Shown here: positions 26,470 through 34,797 of the stretch, one piece after another | Layout: each line of letters opens with the position of its first letter | Numbering within the stretch: the first letter of the stretch is position 1 | Assembly: GCA_964389755.1 (NCBI GenBank) | Contig: CAYMEW010000018.1 | Span: forward strand, 1-64,000 | DNA: 64,000 nucleotides | Source: JBBSUQ01 sp964389755 | Lineage (GTDB): Bacteria; Bacteroidota; Bacteroidia; Flavobacteriales_D; Crocinitomicaceae | Reading direction: 5' to 3' | Made by a program: the position numbers and the translations under genes | The notes under the pieces: model-generated | What the model was told of the DNA's origin: nothing | The model's input: the letters and a program-made list of their open reading frames with translations, nothing else | Databases searched by the model: none

Positions 26470-26919
26470 ATGAAACGACTCTATGTAAAACTCGGCGCGA
26501 CGCTTCCTTTTTTAGTGATGCTGCTCCTGACTTCGGGCCGAACCGTATCCGGTGAACAGATGGAACGTGTGGTTTTCGAAAACGATCAGATTAAAATCTC
26601 TTCACATGTGGAAGAATGTATTCGTCCGCAGGATGGGACGGATAATTTCTACGTATTTCTCGAGGTGACCAATAAATCTGCAAAGTCACTGAATGTGGCT
26701 TATGACAAACAACTTACCTATAACGGGAAGTGCATCGGGTGTGACGAAGCAAACGAGGAATTGCATGTGAACCTGACTGTTCCGGCCGGATCCACGCTAA
26801 GCGGAACCTGTGATCCGAAGGACGGCAAAGATCTGAAGATCTTCCACCACATGGGCGGCGGATTTTCAAAGAACGTGCTGGATGCCTTCGAACTGAACAA
26901 CATTACTATTACTGAATAA
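26470..26919 (+). CDS. Exported protein of unknown function
   Basis: 149 residues. A signal peptide of about 28 residues (hydrophobic core LPFLVMLLLTSG) is followed by a beta-rich domain with four cysteines (HVEECIRPQDG, NGKCIGCDEA, SGTCDPKDGKD) and strands such as FYVFLEVTNKSAKSL, giving an immunoglobulin-like impression. It precedes the large adhesin by 10 bp and is probably co-transcribed from the 26416 promoter, so it may assist it or share its regulation. No family is recognised. Confidence 0.72.
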   Translation: MKRLYVKLGATLPFLVMLLLTSGRTVSGEQMERVVFENDQIKISSHVEECIRPQDGTDNFYVFLEVTNKSAKSLNVAYDKQLTYNGKCIGCDEANEELHVNLTVPAGSTLSGTCDPKDGKDLKIFHHMGGGFSKNVLDAFELNNITITE

Positions 26920-26929
26920 AACCCGAAAG

Positions 26930-29419
26930 ATGAAAAAATTACTATACACGCTACTCCTTTCGATCGGCGGAATGCAGCTTGCCAATGCCCAGTGTACGGT
27001 GACGGCCTCTGCCGGTAACACGACTATTCCGTGTAACGGCTGTACCACGCTTTCCGTAAGCGGTGTCGGCAACGGCTCGGTCGCGTTCCAGGAAACATTT
27101 AACTCAGGCTCACCGACCGGATGGTCCTTTACACAGTCTGTAACAATTGCCAACAATACCTGCGGTGTTCCTTCTCCCGACGGAACCCCTTTCATGTGGA
27201 TGGGTGCCCAGGCGGCCAATCCGCGTGACATGACAACCGTTAGCTTCGACCTTTCGCTTGGTGGCCAGATCTGCTTTGAAATGCGTTATGCAGAACAGGG
27301 AGACCCAAGCCCGTGTGAGGGACCGGACGAACCGGACGAAGGCGTTTACCTGCAATATTCCATTGACAACGGAGCAACCTGGGTCACCATTAATTACTGG
27401 GATCCGTATCCCGGAACGGTGGCGTCACTTATTAACTGGGGTAACTACTGCGAAAACATTCCCGCAGCTGCGCAAACGACCAACACAATGATCCGCTGGC
27501 ACCAGGACGCCGTTTCTGCAAACGTCAATGACCACTGGGGAATTGATAACGTGCAGATCACGCTGACAGACCCGAACTACCAGATTACCTGGGATCACGA
27601 CGGTTACTCACTCGGAACAGGGAACTACGTCGGAACCAACCCGACTCCTGTGTGCCCGGATACGACCACTTCTTATTCGGTAACAATGACAAACGGGACG
27701 TATACCTGTACAGATACCGTGACAATCAACATTAGTTACCCGAATATCTTCAATGTTGTGGCCAACGATCCGACCTGCGGAAATACGAACGGTAACCTCA
27801 ATGTACTCGTTAATGGTGGTGCCGGAGGATACCAGTACAGCATTAACAATGGTACTACTTTCCAGGGGAATGCCTACTTCAGCAACCTCGGACCGAATAC
27901 TTATTACATACAGGTCATCGACCAGAACAGTTGTACGGATGAAGATACGGTTACCTTAACCGGTGTACAGCCGATGGATATCGTTTCCGTAGACAGCGTA
28001 AATACAAGTTGTGGTGAAAGCGACGGAGAAGTGTCTTTCATTGTTACTGGCGGTACTCCGGGCTACCAGTATAGTGTTACAAACGGCACGAACCTGCAAA
28101 ACGACAGCCTCTTCCAAAACCTGGCAGCGGGTACTTATACGATCTATGCGAGTGACGTAAACGGTTGTTTCATAACGGATACCGTGCATGTACAGGCTTC
28201 CGGGAGTCCTTCAATTGACAGCACGGACCTCGTAAATGAGCAATGTGACCTCGCAAACGGACAAATACTGGTTTATGCAAGCGGCGGTTTAACTCCGTAC
28301 ACTTACAACTTGGATAACTCCACAGGACAGGCAGGATCAACATTTGCGAACCTGTCGGCAGGAACCTACGAAGTATTCGTTGTGGACCAGGATAACTGCC
28401 AGGATTCGCTAACGGTAAGCATTACGAACACACCGGCTCCCACGATGGTCATGACTGACACAAGCGTGTGTGACTTTGGATTCTACGTAAGCGGTACACA
28501 GTCTCAAACGGGTTCTATCTGGTCTGCAAACGACACAACGGTCCATTTCCAGAACAATAATTCGCTCAATCCGTATATCAACAGCAATACCTCCGGAACA
28601 TATACGATTACTTTCCAGGATACGGTGTGTAATTTCAATCAAAGCTTTGATGTATTCTTCATTCCTTACCCGTACACACAGATCAACGATACCACGATCT
28701 GTCTCGGGGAAACGTATACCTTAAATGCACTGGATTATCCGAATAACGACAATTATACCTGGTCAACGGGAGACGTGAACACTACGGCTATTTCCATCGG
28801 GCAACCGGGTCTGTATATCGTTACGACCAGCAACAATTGCGGTACGCACAGCGATTCTGCTTACATTGAAATGGATACGGTGTGTAATTTCAATCAAAGC
28901 TTTGATGTATTCTTCATTCCTTACCCGTACACACAGATCAACGATACCACGATCTGTCTCGGGGAAACGTATACCTTAAATGCACTGGATTATCCGAATA
29001 ACGACAATTATACCTGGTCAACGGGAGACGTGAACACTACGGCTATTTCCATCGGGCAACCGGGTCTGTATATCGTTACGACCAGCAACAATTGCGGTAC
29101 GCACAGCGATTCTGCTTACATTGAAATGATCCTGTGTGATATTGAAGTGCCGAACGTGTTTACTCCGAACGGTGACATGGTAAACGATGTGTTCAAGCTG
29201 ATCAATCACAGCGGGATCAAAAGCCTGACCTGTGTGATCGTGAACCGTTGGGGAAACACAGTAGCAGAATTCAGTGATCCTGCATTCGTGTGGGACGGAA
29301 AAGACGGCGGCGGAAACGAACTTGGCGACGGAACTTACTTCTATAAGATCATCGCCACTACCGAGGCGGATGAAGAACTTGAAAAACAGGGAATGGTTCA
29401 GCTTGTTCGAAATAAATAG
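26930..29419 (+). CDS. Large T9SS-exported adhesin with SprB-like repeats and gliding-type C-terminal domain
   Basis: 829 residues. Order: signal peptide (MKKLLYTLLLSIGGMQLANA), a MAM/reelin-like N-terminal module (FQETFNSGSPTGWSF to DHWGIDNVQITL), three SprB-like repeats (about 280-500; GNLNVLVNGGAGGYQYSI, GEVSFIVTGGTPGYQYSV, GQILVYASGGLTPYTYNL), two identical 85-residue modules (564-648 and 649-733), and a gliding-motility-associated C-terminal domain (VPNVFTPNGDMVNDVF, IVNRWGNTV, WDGKDGGGNELGDGTYFYKI). That last domain is the type B signal for secretion by T9SS and surface attachment. The protein is shorter than SprB itself. Followed by a terminator. Confidence 0.93.
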   Translation: MKKLLYTLLLSIGGMQLANAQCTVTASAGNTTIPCNGCTTLSVSGVGNGSVAFQETFNSGSPTGWSFTQSVTIANNTCGVPSPDGTPFMWMGAQAANPRDMTTVSFDLSLGGQICFEMRYAEQGDPSPCEGPDEPDEGVYLQYSIDNGATWVTINYWDPYPGTVASLINWGNYCENIPAAAQTTNTMIRWHQDAVSANVNDHWGIDNVQITLTDPNYQITWDHDGYSLGTGNYVGTNPTPVCPDTTTSYSVTMTNGTYTCTDTVTINISYPNIFNVVANDPTCGNTNGNLNVLVNGGAGGYQYSINNGTTFQGNAYFSNLGPNTYYIQVIDQNSCTDEDTVTLTGVQPMDIVSVDSVNTSCGESDGEVSFIVTGGTPGYQYSVTNGTNLQNDSLFQNLAAGTYTIYASDVNGCFITDTVHVQASGSPSIDSTDLVNEQCDLANGQILVYASGGLTPYTYNLDNSTGQAGSTFANLSAGTYEVFVVDQDNCQDSLTVSITNTPAPTMVMTDTSVCDFGFYVSGTQSQTGSIWSANDTTVHFQNNNSLNPYINSNTSGTYTITFQDTVCNFNQSFDVFFIPYPYTQINDTTICLGETYTLNALDYPNNDNYTWSTGDVNTTAISIGQPGLYIVTTSNNCGTHSDSAYIEMDTVCNFNQSFDVFFIPYPYTQINDTTICLGETYTLNALDYPNNDNYTWSTGDVNTTAISIGQPGLYIVTTSNNCGTHSDSAYIEMILCDIEVPNVFTPNGDMVNDVFKLINHSGIKSLTCVIVNRWGNTVAEFSDPAFVWDGKDGGGNELGDGTYFYKIIATTEADEELEKQGMVQLVRNK
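28618..29127 (+). repeat. Perfect 255-bp in-frame tandem duplication
   Basis: Bases 28618-28872 and 28873-29127 are identical, and one further base matches, so the identity window is 256 bp at offset 255. The unit is exactly 85 codons and encodes one adhesin module. I compared the copies base by base and saw no difference, including at third positions. The flanks diverge at once on both sides. Confidence 0.95.
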
Positions 29420-29438
29420 ATATCAATAAGATCACGAC

Positions 29439-29472
29439 AAAAAGGGTGAAACAATTTGTTTCACCCTTTTTT
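29439..29472. terminator. Bidirectional terminator between adhesin and msrB
   Basis: GGGTGAAAC pairs with GTTTCACCC around AATTT (29444-29466), flanked by A5 on the left and T6 on the right. It can end both the adhesin and the convergent msrB transcripts. Confidence 0.88.
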
Positions 29473-29494
29473 ATTACCTGCCCCCTTCTTACTA

Positions 29495-29872
29495 TTATTC
29501 TGGATCTTTCACGAATTTCATTGACACGGAATTCACACAATGCCGCGTATTTTTCGGGGTAAATCGTTCTCCCGTGAAAACATGTCCGAGATGCCCTTTG
29601 CAGTTGGCACATACAATTTCAGTTCGACGCCCGTCGGCATCCGGAACGCGTTCTACGGCGCCTGGAATTTCATCGTCAAACGAAGGCCAGCCGCAACCGG
29701 AATTGAATTTGTCTTCCGTGCGGTACAATTCCGCCTCACAGCGTCGACAGACGAACGTACCTTTTTCTTTGACTTCATTGTATTCTCCCGTAAAAGGCAT
29801 TTCAGTTCCCTTTCGAACAATGACGCGTTCCTCCTCGGGCGTGAGTTTATTCCATTGATCTTTATTCAGCAT
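29495..29872 (-). CDS. msrB: Peptide-methionine (R)-S-oxide reductase
   Basis: 125 residues. Reduces methionine-R-sulphoxide in proteins. Seen: FVCRRCEAEL and IVCANCKGHLGHVF, the two CxxC zinc pairs; FNSGCGWPSFDDE; and the catalytic cysteine in RHCVNSVSMKF near the C-terminus. There is no signal peptide, so it is cytoplasmic. There is no fused MsrA domain. It is convergent with the adhesin gene. Confidence 0.96.
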   Translation of the reverse strand: MLNKDQWNKLTPEEERVIVRKGTEMPFTGEYNEVKEKGTFVCRRCEAELYRTEDKFNSGCGWPSFDDEIPGAVERVPDADGRRTEIVCANCKGHLGHVFTGERFTPKNTRHCVNSVSMKFVKDPE

Positions 29873-29930
29873 ACTTGATCGTTTACTTTATATACGAAAA
29901 CAGTCCGGGAAAAAGATTGTTTACCGCCGG

Positions 29931-30557
29931 CTAATTCTCCATCAGGTAATAATTCTCCGGAATCGCATAGGTGAAAAAACCGGAAGACACATTGCGCTCT
30001 TCCATTCGATTTAGCGTATAGGTGAGTTCGAGGCCGTTCTCAACGGTGGTGAACTGAAGTGGTAATCCGCCGAGTAGATCCGGGAAAACTACCGAAGAAT
30101 GAAAACGAAAGTCCCGGTCGCGGCTTACCCAGTTTTCTGTCGGGATTCCCCTGTTATAAGAAACGGCGCGGTAACACCGGTAGGACATTATCCGGCGACG
30201 GTCTTTTTTTACAATGTATGCGGAATCGGCGTCTTTGTAATAGTTGCCGTCGCTGCGCGGAACGCTAACAGCCACTTCCCATCCCGGAGCATCAAACAGG
30301 TTTAAAAGATAAGACGAATCGCGGTGACACATCAGGACGATCGTTCCCTCAGTAGCCTGGTTATAGTCCACACGGGTCCAGCTATCGGTATAACTGATCG
30401 TCATGGTATGATTACTCAACGAATCACAGGCCGAACTGTCCGGCGTATCAACCGGTCTGCATCCGATCGTATATTCAAGAACGGTCATCCGGTCCTGGGC
30501 CCGAAGTGTAGCGCATACAAGTAAGGGCAGCCCTGAGAGCAGCAGCAAAAGTTTCAT
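29931..30557 (-). CDS. Exported protein of unknown function
   Basis: 208 residues. Signal peptide (MKLLLLLSGLPLLVCATLRA). The mature part is beta-rich with repeated tyrosines, for example HTMTISYTDSWTRVDYNQAT, SYLLNLFDAPGWEVAV, and RRRIMSYRCYRAVSY; the last stretch, FPDLLGGLPLQFTTVENGLE, resembles the GLPGLI/DUF4412-like exported proteins of Bacteroidota, though I am not certain. Same direction as, and 27 bp downstream of, the DUF4836-like lipoprotein gene, so the two are probably an operon. Confidence 0.7.
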   Translation of the reverse strand: MKLLLLLSGLPLLVCATLRAQDRMTVLEYTIGCRPVDTPDSSACDSLSNHTMTISYTDSWTRVDYNQATEGTIVLMCHRDSSYLLNLFDAPGWEVAVSVPRSDGNYYKDADSAYIVKKDRRRIMSYRCYRAVSYNRGIPTENWVSRDRDFRFHSSVVFPDLLGGLPLQFTTVENGLELTYTLNRMEERNVSSGFFTYAIPENYYLMEN

Positions 30558-30584
30558 GGTCGAAATATACTAATTGTATAGTTT

Positions 30585-32033
30585 CTACACCGCGATATTG
30601 CCTATTTTTTGCTTAATTTCTTCCATAAACACGCCAAGTGCCTGTTTCAGGATGTTCTGATCTTTGTCTTTCGCCTGGAGATAGATCTTACTTCCGTTCT
30701 CATCGAGTTCGATCGTCAGGAAACGTACCACGGAGAGCGCGTTGATCGACCCCTGCATTCCGAAATCGCGAATATCGATACCGTCGAGGCTCGCGAACGC
30801 CGTAAATCCTTTTTTACCAAAGACCCCGCAGCCTTCCGGAAGGTCGATGCTTCCACCTACCGTATCCTTGTAGCGGGGCATGGTATAGCCCAGCACACCG
30901 TGTTCCGTCATAGAGTAATTGAACCCGATCGGGATTTTCGGTTCGATCAGCGGGAACATTTCGCGCCCGGCAGCTTCCAGGCCGAGGTACATATTTACGC
31001 CGAAACCGAAATTTTCCTGGTCGAGGAACAACAACATTCCCCCTTTTCCGTCAGCGATATTCGAAAGCAGGTTATTTCCGCTCATGACTTTCATCAGCGT
31101 CGGATTGATCTCCAGCTTCTCCGCAATGGCCTCAAGTGTTTCGGGTGAATAGTCACTCAACAGGCTTTCCAGCTTCGAAAGATCGAGATTGATTGCCATA
31201 CCCGCGGAAGGACTTCCGTTTCCAAGCGATTTCAATACCGCCGGATCCTGCTCTTCCCGGAAGAAAAGGCGACGTTTCAGATCTTCATTGAACAGGTGTT
31301 TCGACTCGATAGTTGCCGAGCCGGTCTCGAATTTAAAGGTCGTCTGGATATAACTGTCCTCTACCATTGCTTTCAATTCCTTTTGCTTATCTGCATCCAG
31401 TTTCGAAAGATCGGTATTGGAAGTGCCATACAGCGATTTCAGGTTTGTGCCGAGTACAATATCTGCTTTCTGCGCTAATATTGCGTCGATCTTGCCACCG
31501 GACATCTCCCCGCGACTACGCTCAAATGCCGAGATCAGCATCTGTTTCCCGTCAAATTCTCCACCTTTTCCGATCATGATCGCCAGGTCATTGTCCACTC
31601 CGATCGCAACATCTCCGTCAAGGTGGTATTTCATTTCACCTTCCTCGCTGAAATCGAAGCCGCTTTTTGTGAGCATGGCAACCAGCGAATCTTCGCTTTT
31701 CACATCCAGGAAAAGGTAAGTGGCTTTCGGATTTTTCCCATTCTCGATCGGACCTTCCACGGCAAAATAAACCGGTGACGTCGTATCGATTGCCGAGCGA
31801 AAATCGGCGAGTTGTCCGTCCAGCAGTGCCCGCAATTTCGAATCACTTCGATAATCGGTTTTCTGAAGAATGGTATTCAGGTCGGCCGATCCGAACACGA
31901 TCACCGAATCATTCGTTTTCAAAAAAGCCGAAAGGTATTCATTCATTAAACGGCCTTTCTCATCCTTTCCGCAGGACGAGATCATAAAAATTCCAAGTAG
32001 CAGGAACAACAGGTAACTTCTCTTGTTTAGCAT
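30585..32033 (-). CDS. Lipoprotein, DUF4836-like
   Basis: 482 residues. Signal peptide with lipobox (MLNKRSYLLFLLLGIFMISSC). The mature protein has two similar alpha/beta halves, with VYFAVEGPIEN, MIGKGGEFDGKQMLISAFER and GMAINLDLSKLESLLSDYSP, and it resembles the large Bacteroidota lipoproteins annotated DUF4836. The family assignment is tentative. The ATG at 32033 sits at the start of the signal peptide; an upstream in-frame ATG at 32063 lies in the probable -7 element and is rejected. Confidence 0.7.
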   Translation of the reverse strand: MLNKRSYLLFLLLGIFMISSCGKDEKGRLMNEYLSAFLKTNDSVIVFGSADLNTILQKTDYRSDSKLRALLDGQLADFRSAIDTTSPVYFAVEGPIENGKNPKATYLFLDVKSEDSLVAMLTKSGFDFSEEGEMKYHLDGDVAIGVDNDLAIMIGKGGEFDGKQMLISAFERSRGEMSGGKIDAILAQKADIVLGTNLKSLYGTSNTDLSKLDADKQKELKAMVEDSYIQTTFKFETGSATIESKHLFNEDLKRRLFFREEQDPAVLKSLGNGSPSAGMAINLDLSKLESLLSDYSPETLEAIAEKLEINPTLMKVMSGNNLLSNIADGKGGMLLFLDQENFGFGVNMYLGLEAAGREMFPLIEPKIPIGFNYSMTEHGVLGYTMPRYKDTVGGSIDLPEGCGVFGKKGFTAFASLDGIDIRDFGMQGSINALSVVRFLTIELDENGSKIYLQAKDKDQNILKQALGVFMEEIKQKIGNIAV

Positions 32034-32060
32034 GTATCTCTGGTTTCGATAAATTATAAC

Positions 32061-32068
32061 CAAAAATA
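32061..32068 (-). promoter_or_regulatory. Promoter -7 element for the DUF4836-like gene
   Basis: The minus strand reads TATTTTTG, matching TAnnTTTG, 27 bp before the ATG at 32033. It faces away from a second -7 element at 32117-32124, giving a divergent promoter pair. Confidence 0.5.
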
Positions 32069-32116
32069 AACAATAATTTATACTGCCGGTGTACGTGCCG
32101 TTTCTGTAACATAATT

Positions 32117-32124
32117 TAACTTTG
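32117..32124 (+). promoter_or_regulatory. Promoter -7 element for the 188-residue protein
   Basis: TAACTTTG, an exact match to TAnnTTTG, ends 4 bp before the ATG at 32129, so the transcript would be leaderless or nearly so. Confidence 0.55.
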
Positions 32125-32128
32125 AAAC

Positions 32129-32695
32129 ATGCATTTTGTAGAACCTTTCTTTGGATGGAGAAATTATTACGTCGCCTCGGAAGACCAGAACTCCCCGTTT
32201 TATGGAAGGGACTACAGTGAATTCGAGTTTTCGAACCGCGTTTACAACTATTATATCCATCCGCAATGGGATGAATTCGGATCCAATACGCTTTTCCTGA
32301 AAATTCTGTTTGTGGATTACGAGGAACATTACGCGATCCTCGAACTTATCGGTGAATGGAACGACGCCATCGAAAACGACATTATGACGCTCAAGCGGGA
32401 CATCATCGATGAATTATTGCACTTCGGCATCCACAAGTTTATCATCATCGGGGAAAATGTGCTGAACTTCCATTACTCGGACGACAGCTATTACGAGGAA
32501 TGGTTCGATGACGTGGAAGAAGGCTGGATCGCACTGATCAATTTTCACGATCACGTATTGCGCGAATTCGAGCACATTCACCTGGACCAGTATTTTGTGA
32601 TGGGTGGAGAACTGGAGGACATCGAATGGCGCACCTACACCCCTTTCCAGTTTTATAAGAAAGTGCGCAAACTCGTGGATCGCCGTATCGGTTAA
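32129..32695 (+). CDS. Cytoplasmic protein of unknown function
   Basis: 188 residues, very acidic and aromatic, with no signal peptide or membrane segment. Notable stretches: VEPFFGWRNYYVASEDQNSP, YSEFEFSNRVYNYYIHPQWD, HFGIHKFIIIGENVLNFHYS and EDIEWRTYTPFQFYKKVRKL. The regular alternation of strands and helices suggests a compact enzyme or binding fold, but I recognise no motif. The stop codon lies 6 bp from that of the convergent haem-protein gene. Confidence 0.75.
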   Translation: MHFVEPFFGWRNYYVASEDQNSPFYGRDYSEFEFSNRVYNYYIHPQWDEFGSNTLFLKILFVDYEEHYAILELIGEWNDAIENDIMTLKRDIIDELLHFGIHKFIIIGENVLNFHYSDDSYYEEWFDDVEEGWIALINFHDHVLREFEHIHLDQYFVMGGELEDIEWRTYTPFQFYKKVRKLVDRRIG

Positions 32696-32701
32696 AAACG
32701 A

Positions 32702-33565
32702 CTACGGAAGTATGACTTTCCTCGAAGCTGTGTTATTATCGACCAGGATGTGTACGAAATAAGCTCCGGGTGTAGCACCGGGAACGTTTAATTCTCCGGA
32801 ATTCTTTCCCGAAACGGCTTTACGAAACGCATCCGAAGCCACGAGCCTTCCCGTAAAATCATACACATAAACGGATAATCGTCCGGCCTCGCGACTGTCA
32901 AAACGATATCCGATCGCACCATCCGGAGTTACATACACCTGCAATTCATTCAGTGCAGCCACTTCCTTCACACTGAGCACACTACCCAGGTTATGCTGCG
33001 ACAGGTAGATCTTGTCGCCGGTATTTTGCCCGTTGCCGTTCGCTTCGTTCGTGGCGAGGTAAAACTTCAACGGACCTTTATCCACATCCGGGGAAGTCCA
33101 TTCCCATTCCCAAACGCTCGTTCCGGGAGACGTACTGGCCAGCTTGTGATTCGCGTATTTGCGTCCGCTGCTGCCCGAACTGATCGCTGTCGAGGTCAGT
33201 GCCGTGAAAGTTCCTGCAAACTGGTTGTTCCCGTCGAGCACCGTGGCCTGAAATCCCTTTTTAGGCGGATTTGTAGCGATCGAAACGCGGATCGTATAGG
33301 TAGTGGACGGTTCGTAAGCCGATACTGTATCCCCGTTCAGCGTGACTGCCAAAGAATTCTGAAGGCTGCCGTCCAGCACGGAACCGGAATGGCAGGCAGT
33401 ACAGTTTAGTTCACCCGGCGCCCCGCTTCGTCCTGCAGGAGCTCCTGTAGAATGACGGATGTGCTCATAATGCCCGGTTCGCCCGCGTTTTACGGTCAGG
33501 CGATCACTAAATGACAACATCAGGCCTGAAAGGCCGAATAAGATAAGGAAAGAGCGGTATTTCAT
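32702..33565 (-). CDS. T9SS-exported protein with a CxxCH haem motif (choice-of-anchor V/reelin-like)
   Basis: 287 residues. Signal peptide (MKYRSFLILFGLSGLMLSF), then ELNCTACHSGSVLDGS with CTACH, a class c haem-binding motif (about residues 55-59), a beta-sandwich resembling choice-of-anchor V or reelin domains (YTIRVSIATNPPKKGF, WEWEWTSPDVDKGPLKFYLA), and a C-terminal type A T9SS sorting domain (LSVYVYDFTGRLV, PGAYFVHILVDN). If haem is bound, this is a haem protein sent through T9SS to the surface or medium. It is the last gene of a four-gene operon with other haem proteins. Confidence 0.82.
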   Translation of the reverse strand: MKYRSFLILFGLSGLMLSFSDRLTVKRGRTGHYEHIRHSTGAPAGRSGAPGELNCTACHSGSVLDGSLQNSLAVTLNGDTVSAYEPSTTYTIRVSIATNPPKKGFQATVLDGNNQFAGTFTALTSTAISSGSSGRKYANHKLASTSPGTSVWEWEWTSPDVDKGPLKFYLATNEANGNGQNTGDKIYLSQHNLGSVLSVKEVAALNELQVYVTPDGAIGYRFDSREAGRLSVYVYDFTGRLVASDAFRKAVSGKNSGELNVPGATPGAYFVHILVDNNTASRKVILP

Positions 33566-33580
33566 ACGATTGAATTGAAG

Positions 33581-33946
33581 TTAGTTCATATTTTTTCCCT
33601 GTGCGATCCAGCAACGCATTTGCTGAATGAGGCTGTCCTGTAGCTTGGAACCGCCGTCCGGCATTGGTTTTACACCACTATCGTGGTTCATGGTCTGTAA
33701 CATTACCTCGGCGTTATTACTGATCTGTTCGTAACTCGTTAAGGTATAACCTCCCGAAGCGCTTGCATCGTGACAACCTGAAGTGCTGCAGTTTTGCTCG
33801 ACCAGCGGACGGATCTGCGTTTCATAACTGATCGTATCCGGGCAATTTTCAGCCGACACGGCCACCGGAACTTTGTCTTTCGAACAGGAAAGCAAACTAA
33901 TCCCGGTAATTACAAAGGCGTATATCCAAAGTGCTGCGATTCTCAT
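33581..33946 (-). CDS. Small lipoprotein with a CX4CH haem-like motif
   Basis: 121 residues. Lipobox ISLLSCS, so a lipoprotein. The mature part begins like the small cytochrome domains of Bacteroidota and Planctomycetes: SYETQIRPLVEQNCSTSGCHDASA, with the motif CSTSGCH, which has four residues between the cysteines instead of the usual two. A conserved late methionine (GVKPMPDGGSKL) could be the second axial ligand. It overlaps the barrel gene by 4 bp, so the two are translationally coupled. Haem attachment is inferred; spacing of this kind does bind haem in some cytochromes. Confidence 0.78.
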   Translation of the reverse strand: MRIAALWIYAFVITGISLLSCSKDKVPVAVSAENCPDTISYETQIRPLVEQNCSTSGCHDASASGGYTLTSYEQISNNAEVMLQTMNHDSGVKPMPDGGSKLQDSLIQQMRCWIAQGKNMN

Positions 33947-34797
33947 AACTTGTATTTTCGTGTAATGCTGAACCCGATGCGGAACTGACCGATGAACGGA
34001 TTCGTATTCGTGTTTGTAATAAATTGTGTTTCCCCGAAACCGGTTGCATTGGCCAGCACAAAATGAAAATTGTGTCCGTTCGTCTGGTACTCCACTCCAA
34101 GTGCCATGCTATTCTTACGATCGAGACGCTTATCCGGATCGTCGAAAACATGGTAATATTCGGCGAGCAGTCCCAGGCTTTTGGTGATCTTCAGGTTCAA
34201 CCCGATGCCCACGGCGAAAAGTCCGTTTTGATCATCGGCCGAAACATAGTTGCGGTGCACGTACGTCGGGTTGATGCTGATACTCCCGCGTTCATTGAGT
34301 TTACGGGCAATGATCACCTGCGAACAGTAAGCCAGACGATGATAAAACTCGGGAAAATAGGCGACCTGCGAGATATCGTCCACCCGTTTCATATAGGTCA
34401 GCGACATCGTTTGCAACAGGGCCACGGATACCGGGATTCCCTTTGCTTTATTCTGTGTGAGCACCTTGTATTTGAAAAAACCGTCGATCAGTGAACGATA
34501 TGGAAAGCCGTTTCCCTTGCTGCGCCCGACGCCGATCATCGTGTTTTTCGTAAGTCCGTATTCCAGTGCAAAACGAATATCTGCAGCATTGTCAAAACCG
34601 AACGCCGTCTGTATTCCCCCGTTTTCGCCGGCAAAATCTCCGAAGCGATGTTCGATGCGGTATTCGAGTACGCGTTTTCCAAGTGTTTCCACTGAATGCC
34701 CATTGATGATCCGGGTCGAATTAAAGGTTTGGGTGGTTTCCTGCGATAAGGCAGCGGTCGTGGTGATCGTAAAAAGTAAAAGCAGCGTTTTTCTCAT
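33943..34797 (-). CDS. Outer-membrane beta-barrel protein, DUF5777-like
   Basis: 284 residues. Signal peptide (MRKTLLLLFTITTTAALSQ). The mature part is amphipathic strands all the way through: RVLEYRIEHRFGDFAGENGG, DIRFALEYGLTKNTMIGVGR, GSISINPTYVHRNYV, SMALGVEYQTNGHNFHFVLA, ending in GQFRIGFSITRKYKL with an aromatic/basic end. I count roughly 12 to 14 possible strands. DUF5777 is an uncharacterised Bacteroidota barrel family; the assignment rests on the RFGDF and barrel patterns. It overlaps both neighbours by 4 bp. Confidence 0.82.
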   Translation of the reverse strand: MRKTLLLLFTITTTAALSQETTQTFNSTRIINGHSVETLGKRVLEYRIEHRFGDFAGENGGIQTAFGFDNAADIRFALEYGLTKNTMIGVGRSKGNGFPYRSLIDGFFKYKVLTQNKAKGIPVSVALLQTMSLTYMKRVDDISQVAYFPEFYHRLAYCSQVIIARKLNERGSISINPTYVHRNYVSADDQNGLFAVGIGLNLKITKSLGLLAEYYHVFDDPDKRLDRKNSMALGVEYQTNGHNFHFVLANATGFGETQFITNTNTNPFIGQFRIGFSITRKYKL

